From: Jacaranda mimosifolia
Taxonomy: Eukaryota > Streptophyta > Magnoliopsida > Lamiales > Bignoniaceae
Direction: 5' to 3'
DNA: 64,000 nt
Assembly (NCBI GenBank): GCA_018894105.1
Contig: CM032127.1
Span: 6,789,001 to 6,853,000, forward strand
The notes under the pieces were generated by a model. It worked only from the letters and a program-made list of their open reading frames with translations, ran no database searches and was not told where the DNA came from. Numbering within the stretch: position 1 is the stretch's first letter; each line of letters begins with the position of its first letter. A program made the translations under genes and the position numbers. Positions 22,226-35,378 of this stretch are shown one piece after another.

Positions 22226-25200
22226 CTACTGTGGTAAATATTGTTGTAGACATTGTTTTAAGTTTTGGAAAGTAACTGGCTTTGACACAAATGAATCCAT
22301 ACCATTAGCAAAACAGTCATCTGCACTCTCTGATAATGCATTTGCTGTCATCTGCACAAATATCAATTCAATCTATTAGGCGAAAAAAAAAAAAAGGCAA
22401 TATTCGATGAAAAACACTTAACCAAATAGACGAGTCGAGTGCTTACTGCTATGATAGGAATCCTCTTTCTTGGTTTTTCTTGTGAATTTTGCAAAGAATT
22501 TTCGGTTGGCAATTGCAGCTCAACCCCTGCACTCACTGCATCGTCCCAACTGCCGGTTGCCTCAAAGGACCGGATCAATCTTGTAGCTTGAAGACCATCC
22601 ATCACCGGCATGCATACGTCCTGTCAATATTGCCCGTTTTTCCAGTGGCTTATAAGTTATCATCCAATACAGTCTATGAAAATAAAGAAAGAAAGAAATA
22701 GTGAAAATGCATACCATTAGAACGAGATCGTAACTTTTGCATTGAACTGCACGGACAGCTTCTGCTCCGTTATTTACGACATCTATGTTGTGGCCCAACT
22801 GCTTCATCATCGACTTTGTTACCATTACATTGATCTTGTTATCTTCCACGAGAAGGATCTTAGGTTTCACCTCGGCTTTTGGAATTTCAGTAATGCTGCT
22901 GGAAGAGCACTCAGAAGTTCTGTCTGTTTGATGTCTTTCTTGAGGAACACAGGTCCCTGAAGTTTCAATAAGATGAAAATGATTATTCTTGTCGGGATGA
23001 CCCTGTTCATTTCTTTCAGCTGGATTCAAGTTATCCAAACCCAAGTTGTGACTCATTGAAACTTCGACTTCCGATGATGTCTCCACAGGGCCAGCTGCTG
23101 AATAGGCATCTTCTTCTGAACTGATCTCCTTGTATGTAATGTTACTAGACGGGGACGAAGAATCCTCTACCAATCCGTTAAGTTTCTGTGATGCGTTAAA
23201 TCCATAACTATTTGGCGAGAGCTTTTGGATCCTTCCAGAAGTTTGAGAAGAAAACAAAGAACCCAGAGTATGCGGTTGGAACAGGAAAGTCCCGGAATGT
23301 AAATCATCATCATTCCCGTCATCTGGGACATCTTGGTTTTCCATATCAGATAGTTCATCAGGATCATCCGAACTATCTGAGATCGATGAAACTTTGTAAG
23401 GTAGTACAAATGTGAAAGTAGACCCGTAATGTTCTACGCTCGAAACAGTTAGATGACCACCCATGAGCTCGACCTGTTCATAAGACAAAAATGCCAAGAC
23501 TGTAAAAATTAAGACAAGCATTCAACAGTGATGTCACATTGTCGACCGCCAAGGAATCACTCTCGGACAGGTATAAGAACTTACCAATTGTTTACAGATT
23601 GCAAGACCCAGTCCAGTCCCACCATACTTTCGGGCAGTATCTGCACCAACTTGCATGTATTTCTTAAATAGAGTCGGTATGGCATTTTCTGTTGCATAAA
23701 GATTGCAAATGGTAATTATAATAATCAGTTTAGATCGAACGAAATCCAAAGAGGTAATCACCATATTCGTATGGACATTCAGCCAACGGTAAGGAAAGAA
23801 AAAGTGGGAATTTGAGTAAATACCGGGAATTCCAATCCCTGTGTCATAGACATCACAGCGAATCCACACTACCGGTACTTCTGGATTGGGATGACTCGCT
23901 TTTTCTTCTTCCATTGGGACCTCATTTCTCACTGGGCCGTTCGGCACATTGTTGAGTTCATTATTATCATGAGCACCTTCTCCATCCGTAAGTCCATGAA
24001 TGCCTTTGTGATCACCATTGTTCTGAGAGATATACAAGTCTTTCCTTGTGTTTACTGAATCATTTGATTGATCTGAGGAAATCTTCTGAAGGTCTTGTCT
24101 GATTAATTTGCAAGGCTCTGGAACCACATAAAGCTTTATTCCAACCTTGCCTTCGTGAGTGAATTTGATAGCATTGCTGTTAAACATTAAAAGGTTAATA
24201 TCTTTACACATAATACAACTGATGTATATAAGATGAAAATAATTTTAAAACTGAATAGGAAATCCTTCCCATCAATTGGTACATAAAATAATATTTCTAC
24301 ATAAGGTTTCAAGTAATGACACTATTATGGCTTAAATGATCTTATATAGAGTATAAGAATATCATAAAGGAAGTATTGAGCTTTTAAGTACCTGACCAAG
24401 TTTGTGAGAATTTGGCGAATCCTTAGGACATCTCCAATAACCTGAAAAGAGTTTCCATTAGGAAAAGCTCTATATATAAGTTAATATGCCACTCCATTCT
24501 TGACAAACTACTAAATAAGAAGATTTCTGGATTATTGTTTGAGAACATAACATCAAGTTCCATTACCTCCACAGGAACATCATCTGCTACATGTCCTTCT
24601 AAGGTTAGTAGCTTCTGTAGTGATGCTGCTGCTGTCTGGAGTACATGCTTTACTACTTCTCTTGGTCTAAACTTCGTAGCTTCCAATTTCATAACTCCTA
24701 AGAGAGGTAATTATAATTTCTTGAAGTTTAGATCCATCTCATTAAATTCCATCATTTGTCATATCACTCTCGTCTATTGAAATGTGTCAAATACCATCAA
24801 TACACAGAAAAATTAAATAAGGTGACACCAGACATGAACTTGCTTAGAAAAGATTTAATGACACACCTGACTCCACCTTGGAAAGATCGAGGATGTCATT
24901 TATTAACTGAAGAACCAAATCACCAGAAGACAACATTACATCCAAAAGCTGCCGCTGTTCTTTGTCAAGTTTAGTGTTGGAAAGAATCTCAGCCATGCTT
25001 ACGACTCCAGAGAGGGGAGATCTTATCTCATGAGACATGGTAGCCAGCATTTGTTTTGCTCGCATTGATTCCTCTGCAAGAATTACATCAAGTACAAGTG
25101 AGCTACCCCTTTTTTCTGTGGTGGTTCCAGCCATTTTCAGCTATAATTTGTATAACCTGTGATATGGATCGTTTTGTTGAGCTCTGTCTCCTTAGCTTTT

Positions 25201-26954
25201 TGTACAGCCATCTCTTCTCTAAGCTTTGCCATCTTTTCTCTTTTCCTCACCTGTAATACAATCAAGAACATAAAAATTAGCATAATAAAATGGTGAGGAA
25301 CAAAGAAAATGAGACAAAAACAAGACCAGACAGGATGAGGTTATCCATTATGGACTGGAGGGCGACCATAGCTAAATCTAAAATTATGCTTATTATCGTA
25401 AACCAGAGCTCCAAATATGAAAGATAAAATATACATTGAATTGGGCTCAACTTTCACTATGAAGAAACAGATTACTTTGTTTCAACCATCACCCACACAG
25501 ATTTACAAAATTATATATACGATCCTGTATAATTGACATAATAAAAGATCATATGAACTCTTCTGCCGAATCTATTAGAAAAATTGCTTGATTGGAAATT
25601 TATCTTGACAGCAGAATGAAAATGAACACTGTTCCCAAAAGAAACAATGAGATGCCCTGTGAAATTAGCTCTTCATTTTGGTTTTGCAATCAATTTAATA
25701 TAAGATATAATAGATAACTAAATCAACTTTCAAAAGTTATAACTGACAGGAAAAAAGTGAAAAAGTTGACACTAAAATTACCTGATCAGTTACTTCCATT
25801 CCCATATAATTTACACCAATTGTCTCTCCAGCCTTGCTGAAAACAGGCTCCACATAAATTAAAAAGGTTTTCGAACCAAACAGCTCTGTTTCAAATGTGA
25901 TTTCCCTCTTTGCAGGTAATCCTCTTTCCAGAACTTCTCTTTTGAAGTCTTGAGACTCCTTTACACCAGCACCAGCAAAGATCTCTACATCCGTTTTGCC
26001 TATTATATCCTGTAAAATCAGTTATTCTGAAGAATGATTAGCAGGGAATTCAGAAAAATACACAAAATTTCAGAAAATTACATGATTGATGACTGAAAAA
26101 CCTAATTAATGAAGTTGCTAAGACAGTGAGAAAAGCTATTTGAAAGACTGTAACAAAATAAACTATCGTTGCTAGTTTACCTCCTCACGCAAACTCGGGA
26201 AATGATTAAAGATGAATCTGTAGCGCAGTTCTTTATCCTGGTGACCTATGACAACTGGTGCATTTTGGAGGACAAAATGTAAGAAATTATCTGCTCTCTT
26301 CAAAACCTGCGACAATTCCTCCACAGGAGAAGACTGTTTTTCAAGATTTTCTATACTTTCCTGCAATTTCCCCAATAACACCTGCTCTCGCCGTAGACTT
26401 GCCTCTAAAAGTTTCTCGAGATTCATGGCCCGCTGCTTCCAGTATATTATGCTGTCATATTCAGCATCTGTTTCTACTTCTTCATCTTGAAAGATAACAT
26501 CATTCTTTCTCCGAGGAGCATCTTGATACAAATACTTCAGATTCTCATCAAGAATCGAAATCGGACGCTTATCACCACCATATCCATCTCGTTCAAACCG
26601 ATGCTCTTCCAATATCTCCAGTTTCTTGAGCTCAACTTCTTGCTGCTGCTTGCTAAGATTGTCAAGCTCCTCCCTGAGAAGACGCACTGCATTAGCCTGC
26701 TTATATTCCCAATTCTTTATCAAGTTCGCCAGTTGCCAATTGCCCTTCTCACTGTAATTTGTGAGCTCCATAAGACGCTTAAAATCAACTATATTTGGCT
26801 CCTTAATGATTGTAACCTCCTCCAGCATATCTTGGTCAGCTCCTGGCCTCTCGATGTTGAATTGCCTCCCAGCTTCATTTATGTCTTCCGGCCACATTGA
26901 AGAGAGGACAATGTCCATATCTTCTGATTGATCTGTCTCAATCTCACAACCCAT
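22226..26954 (-). CDS. AHK5: Hybrid histidine kinase, AHK5/CKI2-like
   Basis: Eleven exons (26954-26181, 26009-25782, 25250-25157, 25073-24867, 24697-24567, 24441-24392, 24176-23824, 23688-23585, 23473-22715, 22620-22447, 22351-22226) join without a break to 999 aa. There is no membrane segment, so it is a cytosolic phosphorelay sensor of the multistep two-component system, passing phosphate to HPt proteins. Domains: N-terminal coiled-coil region about 75-130 and 165-205; PAS-like about 225-335; HisKA with phospho-acceptor H380 in MSHEIRSP; ATPase with [17 protein letters not shown] and GGTGLGLAI; acidic linker; receiver 852-995 with E857/D858, D901 in DVCMPVMDG, and K982. Arabidopsis AHK5 (about 920 aa from memory) shares this architecture and the [12 protein letters not shown] segment; it acts in root ethylene/ABA, peroxide and stomatal signalling. 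The start is the first ATG of the frame and precedes the coiled coil. Confidence 0.93.
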
Positions 26955-28134
26955 TTTTAGTCCAACTGTATAATATTTTCACAAACAACTCCTTTAGAGC
27001 TGACTACTAATTCGATGATACCAAGCAAGAAGCCGCCGACATCTTCACCTCAGATTTTATCGACGGATGCTGATGTCTGTATAGAAAAATGACAGAAGAG
27101 ACCTCAACTTAAAACCATAAACAGAAAAAAGATAAAACATATAAGCAGTATACAAACAATGAGCACAGGAGCTGTAAAGAGCAAAAGTAGCAGTATTATC
27201 TACTCAAAGTTGCAAATTTTAGGAAGAACAATTGAATAAATTATGTTAAACACAACTTGCCCACAAGTTTATGTAAATCCCTCCATAAAGAGAAATGAAA
27301 TATTCAACTAGAATGGGCTCCTAAGTAAAAGTGCAGGCATGGGAGCATGAGTACACCTAAAATCACAAGACCAATAGTAGTTTCTTTTTGGTTCATTTCG
27401 CTATTTAGCAGAAGAAGAAACGGAGGAAAAGAACAAACCACTCGCAGTAAACATTCGTTGATTTGATCACTAAAAAACATAGAACATCAGATTTACATAT
27501 GACCAAATTTATCAACTCCCTATATAACAGTATTCTTACACTGATTTACAATGTTGTTACAATTGAAGTTGCTACGAACTTGAGACTTTCGCAGTCCATC
27601 TACAGTGATTCACTCTGAAGAAAAAGGAAAACAGAGTTCCACTGGCCGAAATTCAAGGAGTAGCTACAATACTAATTGTGAAAAAAACAAGCAAATTGCC
27701 AATCAAAATTCCGATAAAAACTCACCAACCCATATGGAAAAACCAACCAAAGAGCCCAAAAAAGCTGACCTTTGATGTATCAAGAATTCTTGACAGCTAC
27801 TTCCTTTTCTTCAAGAATAACAAAAGGATAAGTTCAGTCACGGCCTTAAAACTTTTCACCGTAGATCTGAAAGAATCTCTTTGGATTGCTCAGTCAAAGA
27901 AAACAAAATAAAAAGGCCAAGTTTTTAAAGCCCGTAGGAAATGCAGAGAGAGAAGAATAGGTGGGCTGCGGCGATGAGAGGAGTGCATGTGCTTATGGAA
28001 ATAAAGAAAAAGAAAAACGAGAACAAGAATGAAAACCCAAAATAATACATAAAGGTAAGTATAGGAAACTCAAGAAGAAGCCATGTGCATTTGAGGTGAA
28101 AAAATATTGCCGAGAAGATGGTTCGATTGGCTTT
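26955..28134 (-). other. Leader and upstream region of the histidine kinase gene
   Basis: If the TATA box at 28135-28143 is used, this 1.2 kb is 5' UTR, probably with at least one intron I cannot place. The 70-80 codon frames here resemble no family. The leader would contain a five-codon upstream ORF (ATGGCTTCTTCTTGA on the minus strand near 28067-28081). Confidence 0.35.
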
Positions 28135-28143
28135 CTTTTTATA
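28135..28143 (-). promoter_or_regulatory. Possible TATA box for the histidine kinase gene
   Basis: The minus strand reads TATAAAAAG, a good TATA match upstream of the kinase gene. Transcription would start near 28105, giving a long leader. A nearer unrecognised start is also possible. Confidence 0.3.
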
Positions 28144-28742
28144 GAACTGATAAACCCTCACAAAAGTCGTCTCCGTTTCTCTCTTTCCCTGTCACAGTGT
28201 GTTTACTGTGTGTTTCTTGGTTGGTTTCATGGTATATGGTGTGCATATGCGGAGAGCTTCACTGGGGCTTTTCAATGACAAGATTTTATCCAACATTTTT
28301 TTAATCCCTCGTCTTGTGTTTACTTCGGAGTATCTGTCTGTATAAACTGTGAACATATTTATATACGTACACAGAAAACTATGAGAAATAATTCATTCAA
28401 TCAACAGTCAACACGTATGCGGGAGAAGTGCGTGTTTTTGTGTGTGTTTATGTGTGAGAGAGAAGAATTTTTTAAACGGAGAACGGAGGATCTGCGTCCC
28501 CGCCCTTTACGAGGTGACGTACATCGACGGCGCGTGTAAAGTACACGCAAATTTGGAGAGTTGTCAGATGATACAGCTTTGTGCCGTGAGGAAATTATTC
28601 TCGTTTATGTGTCGAATTTTTTTTTGTACATTATAATTAATTTATCGTTAAATATAAAATTTTAATTATATCGAAATTATGTTTTGGTGTCTTAAAAATA
28701 CGTCTGCGTATATATAAACTTTATATCCTGAATGCCTCAAAC
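28144..28742. other. Upstream spacer of the histidine kinase gene
   Basis: A locally GC-richer patch at 28475-28560 contains GAGGTGACGTACATCGACGG and GTGTAAAGTACACG. The TGACGT core matches plant bZIP sites, and GTGTAAAGTACACG is close to palindromic. These could be distal promoter elements. No gene seen. Confidence 0.35.
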
Positions 28743-28791
28743 AGTATAAGAGAATGTTTGACTAAAATTATTTAAAAGGTCTTAAATAGTT
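28743..28791. repeat. Partial end of a family B MITE
   Basis: AGTATAAGAGAATGTTTGAC, then AAAATTATTTAAAAGGTCTT, closely repeats the first 45 bp of the MITE that follows at 28795 (GAGAGTGTTTGGCTAAACTT...). It looks like a truncated older copy or a duplicated terminus. Confidence 0.5.
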
Positions 28792-28794
28792 TAA

Positions 28795-29108
28795 GAGAGT
28801 GTTTGGCTAAACTTATTTAAAAAGCTTTATAAAATTCTATATTTTATAAAATGTTTTGAAAATTATAAGATACTATTTTTCTTCCAAAATAAATATGATT
28901 AAAATTAAGGGAATTTATTAAGATTTTAAAAATAAATCAAGAACTTCTTATTTTTCAAAAAATAGCTTATAAAGCTCCTAAAATTTTATTTTAAAAACTT
29001 ATAAGCTCTTTTCTAAAAAATTTACCAAATACTTTTTGACATTTTATAAGCTCTCAAACATTTTATAAAATAATTTGTGGAAGTTATAAACTCACCCAAA
29101 CACCCCTC
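28795..29108. mobile_element. Tourist-like MITE, family B, copy 1
   Basis: The left end is GAGAGTGTTTGGCTAAACTT. The right end, reverse complemented, is GAGGGGTGTTTGGGTGAGTT. Direct TAA lies at 28792-28794 and 29109-29111. The interior is rich in the palindromic word CTTATAAG. It is related to the copies at 44050 and 44861. No coding capacity. Confidence 0.65.
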
Positions 29109-29111
29109 TAA

Positions 29112-31959
29112 GTGAGAAAGAAGAATCTGTATATAGACATTATATTCTTCTAACTTATCGATATAGGACAATATTAAGGATAATCAACAACATTATGATT
29201 TCTTATATATTTTTAATATATTTATCTAAAATTTTAAAATAATTAAGAAAAAGTTGGATGAAATAATTAAAAAAATATAAATAATTGGAGATTGAAATTT
29301 AAAGTTAAAGAGGGAAAATGACAAAAGAAAAAAAACATCATATCATTATCTTTTAAATTAATTAATTAACAACATGTTAAGTTAGTTATTTTAAGGGTTC
29401 GGATATTTTTAAATACTATAAAAAATTAAAAAGAAAATAAAAAAAAGGTAGTGAAAAAAAAATGTAAGAGAAATATGCTATTTCTAAGAGAGAGAGAGTG
29501 TGTCTGTGTCATGGGATGGGGAAATCTAATTTAAGGTTGCATAACCTATGGGCTATGAGGCAAAGAAAAACAAATGGAGAAGTTGTGAAGAATCTTAATT
29601 GTACGCTTCTTAACCTTTAATGATGGATTAGTTTAAATAATTAATCCAGTATTAGATTGATTAAAGGCTCTTTGGATCTGGCAAATGAAATTGTTGCAGC
29701 CACGTGGACCCTTTTTTTGGTTACAAACAGTGGCTGACACCTATGAAATAAAATAATCCCATGCATTCATTTTTTTTTAAAAAAAAAAATTATAAGGGGG
29801 AAAAAGAGAATTGGAGTCTGCTTGGGAGTCGTCATTGGAAAATGACACAAAAATATGTAATTTTTTAAAATATATTTTTATTATTAAGAGGGTCAATTGT
29901 GTCTTTGAAAATGAGAGCATTTTCGAGCATATATGATGATTTATATATTGAACAATATTTTTTATCAATAATTAAAAATGTGTGTATTTTGATTTTAACA
30001 CGACACATTTGTTTGATCAATGTGCCAAACAAGTGTAAGAATCCCAATGAATCATTGAATTATAACAAGAATGATAAATTCTATAGTCAGCCATTATAAT
30101 TAATAATCTTTAATTGTTCATTTAAAAAAAAAAGACATAAAATTTTACATGTATTTTTTTTTAATTTACATATACACACATATATTAATGTTCCTTAAAA
30201 TTTAAATATCTAGCCTCACATATATAAATGTTAGGGTGGTATCATTGGATCAATTAAAATGTGGACACGCTTATGTATCATGTTTTCTGAGTTACTTACA
30301 TGATTGATTGATAGTTATATTGAACAATCATTTATTGATATTTTTGCATAATTAATTTGACATGGGTGATCGCTATTATTATCCAAAACAACCTTCACCA
30401 AAGAAGAGAAAAGACCAGAAAAGGCTTGAGGACCTGAGTTTATAAGACCTGAATGGGCCGACCCCATTAGGCAATTTGAAGGACGATCCATGGTACTATG
30501 CAAATCTCAACCATGTATTGGAAACACATAGAAGAATCTCAGTTGAGGTCATACAATCAAGGAGGACGACTTTGTATGACACCCTCATCTGTAAATACCC
30601 CAACTTTTATTCTCTTACACGTTATACTCTGACAACTTTTACTCTCTTTACATAACACCTATAATTTCTTTCTACCACACCTATTTGACTTAAGTATTGG
30701 AGGGGTACAATCAAGACTTTCCCAATATTACTCTAATGTGTTCTTGTATTTCAAAATTAAAGATTCATAATTATACTTACCGATTCAAAAGAGAACATAA
30801 ATAGATTCACTTAAAGTTTCAAACTAATCAACCCCACGTCATATATTGCTTCCCCGACCAAAAATTATGTAACATTGTTGTTGTACGAAATTTGAGGTAT
30901 CATGGAAGTATAACGCTTAAGTATACTTGTAATTTATCTTAAGAATGATTCTAAATTTTAATCCAAACTTACCATACGGTAAATATATTTTTTCGACTAA
31001 TTAATGAAAACATATAAGAAATACAGTACATGCCCATTGATCCTTGGACTATATGAAACATAAATTATTTTCCATATAATAAAATCGGCAAACAAACATA
31101 AAGAACAGAAATGGTATGCTGCCCATGTTATTTTTGTTTGCCCATAATTTTCATAAATGAAAGCTCTGAATTTCATGGTTATTGATTGAATGCAGGGAAG
31201 TAGGTGGATTTCCTAACCGTCCGCAGTTGGTGATTTGTGAACACGTGACACTGTTGAAGATTGTTTTTATTTTTATTCTTTTTTGAACTACAAATATTAT
31301 TCAGTATAAAAAGAAGTTAGGTAATTGTTATGAAATTAATTTTATATTTATGATTATAATTTTTTATCTGAAAAATAATTCTTTTAAATTACAAGTTAAA
31401 AAACTATTAACTTTCAATCTATAATCTTATACGTTTGAAGCGCAATAAATTAATTATATATTATTCCTGAAAGAATAAATATATATATATATACAATAAT
31501 AAATAATTATATATAAATTGATCATAGCAAAAATTAATTACAAAAGCATCTACCTTTTTTATGAGATATGTGGACAGTAATCAGTTGATTCTTAATTAAT
31601 TCTTTGTTTGAAAATGGAATCTTCAGTTAAGTAATTATGTTAATAAAGTTAAACAAGCTCGAAGTTAAAACATTAATCAATTATAATTCTGATATAATTT
31701 TGAATCAAATTTGGCTTGGATATTTAATTTAAATGTAAATTCAACTAAAATAAATCCAACCTAAATATTGGCAGTCTGGCTATTAAAGACATTTTCATTT
31801 TTATTTAGGGGCATTGAGTAATTCCATAAAATAAAAAATATATACCCAGAATTTATTGATCTTATATTTACATCTATCTATCTATATCTATCTATCTATC
31901 TATATATATATATATTCCTTTTTTTTATCGACCTATTTTTGTTTTCCTTTTTGAAATAT
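29112..31959. other. Intergenic spacer with one unexplained GC-richer island
   Basis: Mostly AT-rich, with (AT)n near 31476-31492 and TATC repeats near 31870-31913. An island at 30360-30620 is compositionally more complex (CCAAAACAACCTTCACCAAA, GGGCCGACCCCATTAGGC, GACACCCTCATCTGTAAATA) but has no long frame. It may be a decayed retroelement piece. No gene seen. Confidence 0.45.
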
Positions 31960-31962
31960 TAA

Positions 31963-32313
31963 GGGAATGTTTGGTTATATTTGTTGTGTGATTTTATTAT
32001 GTATTTATTATGTGTTTTGGGAGATGAATTATTGGAGAATGTGAAAGTTATTTTTTGATATGTTTGTTTATATTTTGGGAGAGATATTTTTTAATATAAC
32101 AGCTAAATCAATAATTTTTTGTTAAATTTATGAGGTGAAACAAAATTGAGTGATTTTTTTAATATTAGAATAATAAAAAAATATATGATGTATATATATA
32201 TAATATATGTATGTATATATTAAAAAAATGTATGTTTTGAAAAAACAATGAGGATATATTTTGTTATGTCTCCAAAATAATGTTATTTTGTGGAAACATA
32301 ACCAAACATTCCC
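31963..32313. mobile_element. Tourist-like MITE, family A, copy 1
   Basis: The ends are GGGAATGTTTGGTTAT and its exact reverse complement ATAACCAAACATTCCC. Direct TAA lies at 31960-31962 and 32314-32316. The 351-bp element is AT-rich and non-coding. It shares TTTTATTATGTATT, GATGAATTATT and GTGAAAGTTATTTTTTG-type blocks with copies at 43259 and 45710. Confidence 0.85.
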
Positions 32314-32316
32314 TAA

Positions 32317-34743
32317 GTCTACTTTATGATCAACATGACATTCTATTTTCTAGCTCATGACGCTCCGCAAAGCTTTCTCCTTTTACAAAAGCCCACTTTT
32401 CCTGGCGACATAAATATTGGACAAAAACCTATACAAAATGGCATTAAGAAAAGAAAGAAAAAAAATAGAAGGAATAAAAATATTGCATGGTGGATGGTTA
32501 TCCCTGAGTAAATTAATTTTACTTAATCAAAATAATTAACGGAATGATTAAATTAATCAAATAATTAAAATAACACTTTTTAAGTAAGAAGGAAGCTCCA
32601 ATCATTTGCTCAAATAATGAATATGATTGGTCAGGACACGACAAGTATCGTGACATGGTAAATGTTGTATTAATATTAATATAATATAAAATACGCAATT
32701 AAGCTATATTTATTTCCCATCTCTCTAATGTTTTTCGACTTTTTCCTCAATATGGCAATTGTCCCATGTGTCAAGCATAATATAAAAATGGAAAGTGGTT
32801 GGAGGAAAAAATGGAGTAAATTAAATTTCAATTAATTAGTTTTCTTTTTCTCTTGTTGCTAAAAAAATTAATGTTAAAATTGTTACCCTTGTGGTAAAAA
32901 ATATAGTTATGAGATGACGATCATCACTTTTTGAAAGTTTAAGTTGAAATAAGACTATCAAATCATGAGGAAAATAAAATTTGAAAAGCCCGATGACTTA
33001 TACTTTATTGAGGATAAGAGATTGTTTCATATTATGATGACCGTCGATAAATCATCATATTTTGCACAATGTAATTAGCAAATAAAAACTCAAGAAATAA
33101 GACTCGATCCTATGGGATGCCTACTTGCGGAATAGAGATCACAGAATTAAAGGTTGATCTATATGTAAGGATAGATACGTATTACATGAGGTGTCTTCTA
33201 AATTTATCAAGGTTTGCCCTACTTATAGGGCTAGACAAGAAATAAGGGATGTGACATATGAAAATAGTGACTTCATGTGGAATTAATTTTTAAATTATAA
33301 TATATTATAAAAAATTTAAAATTATATTATGTTGTATTATTATTATTATTATTATAAAATTGTTAAGTTGATCAATCGACATCACATGCAGCTCAGAATG
33401 AGTGTATGTCATTTAAGAATTAATTAACATTCCTAGGAGTTGATATATTTATTTAGCTTACTATAAGATTAATAGTTTCTTTGAACTTATTTTAATTTCA
33501 AAGAAATGAAAATTTAGTACTTTAGCTCACATGTCAACTTGGGCAGACACATTTGTGCTTGCCTGTCTAATTATGCATGCCAACTATAACTTAATTAACT
33601 GATCCTAATTGCAAAACAATTTGAAATTTTTTTCACTAATTAATTTCCTAAAGTACCAAAAGAGGAAATTTAATCTTATTTAAGCAGAGGACTTTTGAGG
33701 TCATAGACAAAAACAGCTGATATCCAAAGTGTATAACATGTAAGGCAGTCATGATTGAGTCCATCACTTGTTACATAATGATAAAATCATGGAGGAGCCA
33801 TTGCCCGGATTCATGATCTGCCCCTTTTTAAGGAATACGAATTTTCTTACATAAAATAAAATAGAAAAGTCAATTTTATATTTTTGCTCTCCCTATTGAT
33901 AGAAATATGAATGATGCACCCCAAGTATTTTGGAAAAAGTGTAGTATTTATTGGTATGATGAAGAAAATTGTGGGTTTTGTGGAGAAATTTTGTGAAAAA
34001 TCAATTTTCAAAATTTTTATTTTTAATTTTTCATGTGTCTGCTCAATAATTCATTCACAAATTAGGAACTGAATGTGGGGTTAAAAAAAATTTATATTCT
34101 AAATGAAGCTGGTTGTCCCCTTACTACTTTCAGAATAAAGAAGCTTATATGTCATGACTAGCTTAAAAATTAGGGTGAGTTATAAAAGATTTCGCATAGT
34201 TGAAAAGTAGATTTTACAATGAAGTTTCATTATATACATGAAAAAAAAAATAATAACATGTTAGAAAATCATTTATATAATCTATATAGATATAGAAGAA
34301 TTGAATTTGAGTGATTAAATATAAAAATAATGTTAAAAAAAATAAAAATCTAACTAAGCCCTTGAGTGATAAGAAAATGAAGTTCATCCAAAACAAGAGT
34401 TTAATTATTTGAAACAATTAATTGAAAAAGGGTTTATTAGTTAAATTTTTATATTTTAGGGAATAATATGTCAATGTCAAACATATCATGAGTGGTGGAA
34501 CTAGAAGATAATCTATAGTTTATTTGCTAGAAATATGATTGAATGTATTTATGTGTTGGTATACATAATTCCACATAATCCTAACTCCAAATAATCCTCT
34601 GTCTACCATTACTCGTCATGTTCATGTTAACGATTGGTTTTAACAAAAATTCTGAAAATAATTTGAACTAATTATTAGAAGAATAAAATGGTATTTTCTA
34701 AATTTTAATCACTTTTTCCAAAATCCATGGGAAAAGGTAAAAT
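32317..34743. other. AT-rich spacer
   Basis: No coding gene. At 32880-33260 there is a more complex stretch (ATGGGATGCCTACTTGCGGA, GCCCTACTTATAGGGCTAGA) that could be an old LTR fragment; I found no ends or duplications to prove it. A TTA/ATT trinucleotide run lies near 33337-33353. Confidence 0.4.
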
Positions 34744-34904
34744 TGGTTAGTTTGGCTGGGATGATAAGATGAGATACAGCATTCTTATCCCATTTTATTA
34801 TTCATTTGATCGGAGTAATATGAACACTCAAACCTGCATAAATACTAAAAGCCCGTGTTTATATAATTTTCATGATAAATTAACACGTCATCCCTCATGA
34901 GTTT

Positions 34905-35316
34905 TGTTGAAACCCAGGAGAATCTATTGCGGAAACAATGAAATAATAGTAAAGTAATTCAATGTAAAGTGACAACAAGATTTAACGTGGTTCGGCGATG
35001 TGCCTAATCCACCCGACAAAGAAAAGGAATTTTATTGATCTCAAATCAAAGTGCAAGTACAAACTTGAATCCCACAAATCTCACGAAAACACCTAACACC
35101 CTCGTTCTAAACTCCGTCTTGAGAGAATTACTCAAAAGCAGTAAAGAAGCCCTTGTGTTATGTTCGTGATATTTTCTTCGAAAGAAACAACTAATATTTA
35201 TAGTCAAAAAGACTACTTTACCTAGGACTAGAAAACCCAATAAAAAAAGGAGTCCTAATTCTAGTCAAACTTGATCTCCTTGTCAAACTTACCTCAATTT
35301 CAAGGCAAAATCAACA
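34905..35316 (-). repeat. Copia 3' LTR
   Basis: 412 bp, the same length as its partner at 39360-39771. TG...CA ends and an AGTTT target duplication lie immediately outside. Confidence 0.95.
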
Positions 35317-35330
35317 ATTCTCCACCTTGA
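35317..35330 (-). other. Copia polypurine tract
   Basis: The minus strand reads CAAGGTGGAGAAT immediately before the 3' LTR. This is the purine-rich primer site for plus-strand DNA synthesis typical of Copia elements. Confidence 0.6.
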
Positions 35331-35378
35331 CTTGAAATTTTCATTCATCTTCTTTGTCCCTGCCCCCAATAGGGCCTC

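Noticed and set aside
27678..28304. Several frames of 60-80 codons upstream of the histidine kinase
   Set aside because: No conserved motif and simple AT-rich composition; the region is better explained as promoter and leader.
31963..32313. hAT assignment for the GGGAATGTTTGG elements
   Set aside because: The flanking duplication is 3 bp (TAA/TTA), not 8 bp, so PIF/Harbinger Tourist type fits better.
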